From positions 310,001-374,000 of the forward strand of contig JAGFNQ010000189.1 of NCBI GenBank assembly GCA_024364735.1: a stretch of 64,000 nt of DNA. The letters run 5' to 3'. The notes beneath the pieces are model-generated. The model worked only from the letters and a program-made list of their open reading frames with translations. It had not been told where the DNA came from and searched no databases. Below, one piece after another: positions 62,001-64,000 of this stretch. The position numbers and the translations under genes were made by a program. The stretch's first letter is position 1. The number at the start of each line of letters is the position of its first letter. The DNA comes from Boesenbergia rotunda. Lineage: Eukaryota; Streptophyta; Magnoliopsida; Zingiberales; Zingiberaceae.

Positions 62001-62288
62001 TCAATAATTATATATATTGAAATGATAATTTAGGAGACGCTTGATATATAATTATTGGAATGATAATTTAGGTGACGCTTGATATATATTTGATAATGAA
62101 AATGATAATAGATTTAATTGACGGGTTTATGAGTTTAGTGATAACCTAGCGGGGGTTGGATTATAAAATCATGGGTATCATATTCTTATTTTGATTTCGA
62201 TTTCTGTATACTAAACATTATAAATGAGAATAAAATATATTTCATTTTCATTTCCGCCTTCTAAACTTGCTTATCAAACATTCTCTTA
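62001..62288. mobile_element. MITE-like insertion in copy 2 only
   Basis: Absent from copy 1 between GGATCGTCT and AAATTTAT. The ends are imperfect inverted repeats (GTGACGCTTGATATATA left; GAGAATGTTTGATAAGC right in reverse complement). Near the left end a stretch of about 44 bp ending GACGCTTGATATATA is duplicated in tandem. Confidence 0.7.
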
Positions 62289-63044
62289 AATTTATATTAT
62301 TGGTCCCTGCAATGATGATTCCCGCGCACACGTTTTAAACAATAGGATATATATAGTTGGTACGATGTATTAAATGAGATAAACATAACTATTTTATTAA
62401 TCATAGAAAAATTCCAACCATATAGATAAATTTCACGTCAAAATTAATAATGATGCGTTTCATGTCTATATATATAAGCAAAACAACATCAATAAAACAT
62501 GCGCTTTATTATTTTTATTAAGTAAATAACGAAAACTATTACACAATAGTCTTTTATATAGAGAAGGTTAAGTATCTATTGAACTATTTTATATTAATTA
62601 AAAATTGATTTTAAATTTTATTGAAGTAAATATTCACGTAAATATTACATTCACCAGACGACAAAAGGTAAAAAATTAAATTGGTCCCTGGCGTAGATAA
62701 TAAAGTTGAGAGAAATATCAATCCACAGACACATTTTAAAAAATAATTAATAAAATCATAATTGAATCTAGGATTATTCACCATCATCCAAATAGATCAG
62801 ATAACTATATATAAAGATTCATAGATTAAAAAATATATATAGAGAGATCTATTATGATAATCAATATTTTCATATCTATTATCTATTAATGAGTAAAATT
62901 TTTAATAATATATATACCAAATTGAATCTCACTCTAAATTACTGATTTATCAAAAAGCTAACTACTATACTCTCCTCCGAACACAACCAAGACGTTTATA
63001 AAAAAATGATGAACCAGACAGCAGACAAATTAAACCTGGATCAG

Positions 63045-63213
63045 GACCATGATAAATCGGGAAGTGTTCGTAGTGGCAGTCTAGAAGTCCAGCGTCCCAG
63101 GGTCCGCGCCTCATTTGGAGAAAAAATTCCTGTAAAATGCGCCATAAATGGGGATCGAACCACAGATGCCTTGGTTAACAACTAATTGTCCTACCACTGC
63201 ATCATAGCCCCGG
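63045..63213 (-). mobile_element. tRNA-derived SINE-like element
   Basis: The minus strand starts GGGGCTATGATGCAGTGGTA (A-box-like), has a TTGTTAACC anticodon-loop-like stretch resembling tRNA-Asn(GTT), and GGTTCGATCCCC (B box). A non-tRNA body with GGACCCTGGGACGCTGGACT follows. The acceptor stems do not pair well, so it is not a functional tRNA gene. The 3' limit is uncertain. Confidence 0.65.
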
Positions 63214-63214
63214 G

Positions 63215-63300
63215 GACTACAACTAACACGTTTATAAACAATACGATAGTTAGCTGATGCGATGCATTCAATTATGAATGATTTAAACAAAAGTAGTTTG
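63215..63300 (-). repeat. Second orphan fragment of the lipase 5' flank
   Basis: AACACGTTTATAAACAATAC, GATGCATTCAATTATGAATG and ATTTAAACAAAAGTAG resemble the flank at 45,797-45,860 and 54,790-54,860. It is short, so the call is weaker than that at 54,712. Confidence 0.55.
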
Positions 63301-63369
63301 TGTTGGAGGAAATGTTCTTTTTCCGAAGAGTTAATAAAAATAAATTAAAATTATATAAATTTCAACTTA

Positions 63370-64000
63370 TCTGTTGAATGGTCTGAGTTGTCTTTTAGGC
63401 AGAATGCAGTCTTTCAAGGGGATCTCCCGAGCAGGTTTCCCGAATCGGACATCTCGAACCGGTCTTCCCAAGCTGAATTTCCCGAGCACTGGCTCCCGAC
63501 TAGAGTCTCTCGAGTGGAATCTTCCGACTAGGATCTCCCGAGCAGTATCTCCTAAGCAGTATTTAGAGAGTTACTGAGGCCTGCGTAGCGCAGTTTCCTT
63601 GAAAGAGATTTGTCCTCCTTCGACAGTGCTTTGAGGCTCCAATGAGCATCTGTCTCTCAGGATACAACAGCGGGACCACGGGCACAACGAAACACTTGTT
63701 GCTCGTGATGAACTGAAGAAGTATCTGAACGATACCAAGGGGAAACAGACACGGGAAGTCGGGAACGAGGTGGAAGACAATCTTTTCTCTATCTCTTTTA
63801 CTCTCGGTCGCAACCTCTTTATATAGGCTCAGATCCCCACAGTAATCAATGACTGAATTAACGTCATTTACTGCCAATTAACTATTCAGATCCAAACGTC
63901 TGGGGGTTATTGATTTTTCATTAATCAATAATTAATGTATTAGTTACATAAGCAAAAATTTGACAAAACATTGATTCATCCGCTTGAACAAATTTTGCCC
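63370..64000. other. Degenerate short repeats and LTR-like sequence at the window edge
   Basis: Between 63,415 and 63,560 a degenerate unit of about 18 bp recurs (ATCTCCCGAGCAGG and variants). The rest shows a reverse TATA-like CTATATAAAGAG near 63,815-63,826 on the minus strand, consistent with an LTR in reverse orientation. It runs off the window. Confidence 0.5.

Larger units (their letters stand above)
59683..62915. repeat. Segmental duplication, copy 2 (with lipase pseudogene)
   Basis: Direct-orientation counterpart of 43,422-46,708, about 16.26 kb to the right. It includes the LTR-derived left part, the lipase pseudogene and its 5' flank. It lacks the MITE of copy 1 but has its own insertion at about 62,001-62,288. 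Confidence 0.92.

Overview
The window is nuclear DNA from a flowering plant. Genes have many GT-AG introns, the clathrin heavy chain has plant-type length and exon structure, and an Au-type SINE and plant-type Copia and Gypsy LTRs are present. Style and gene content look monocot, and a Zingiberales-like commelinid is my best guess; that is inference only.

Positions 1-31,500 are gene-rich. In order: the 3' part of an LRR receptor-like pseudokinase of the MRH1/MALE DISCOVERER type (+, its 5' end lies outside the window); a 30-exon clathrin heavy chain (-, 5,804-19,182, 1,705 codons plus stop after exon joining); a U-box/ARM E3 ligase of the PUB43/44 type (+, 19,991-24,440) carrying two apparent single-base frame lesions; an intronless seven-TM protein of the GPR107/CAND6-7 type (+); and a nuclear FKBP20-1 type prolyl isomerase (-, five coding exons). 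Clathrin and U-box genes are divergent from an 808-bp spacer. The pseudokinase/clathrin and CAND7/FKBP20-1 pairs are convergent.

Positions 31,560-64,000 are repeat-dominated. A decayed Copia-type element on the minus strand (31,978-40,740; LTRs, PBS, PPT, broken gag) is interrupted by a 2.5-kb solo LTR with perfect 5-bp target duplications. Next come a Gypsy-like LTR preceded by a long minisatellite, and an intact intronless class-3 lipase (phospholipase A1-II type, -, 44,271-45,458). A remnant of a CACTA/En-Spm transposase-associated domain is split by two separate LTR insertions. Further right is a second copy of the lipase block, about 16.3 kb away, whose lipase is a pseudogene. At least two more fragments of the lipase 5' flank are scattered to the right (54.7 kb and 63.2 kb). 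The region therefore looks like a decaying local lipase cluster broken up by transposons.

I found no convincing new biological system. The most informative structures are the nested-insertion record at 49.8-53.8 kb, the lipase duplication with one live and one dying copy, the frame lesions in the U-box gene, a duplicated exon-end plus splice donor inside a clathrin intron, and several unusual minisatellites inside LTR elements. Exon edges were read by eye from splice consensus and protein continuity, so individual edges may be off by one base.
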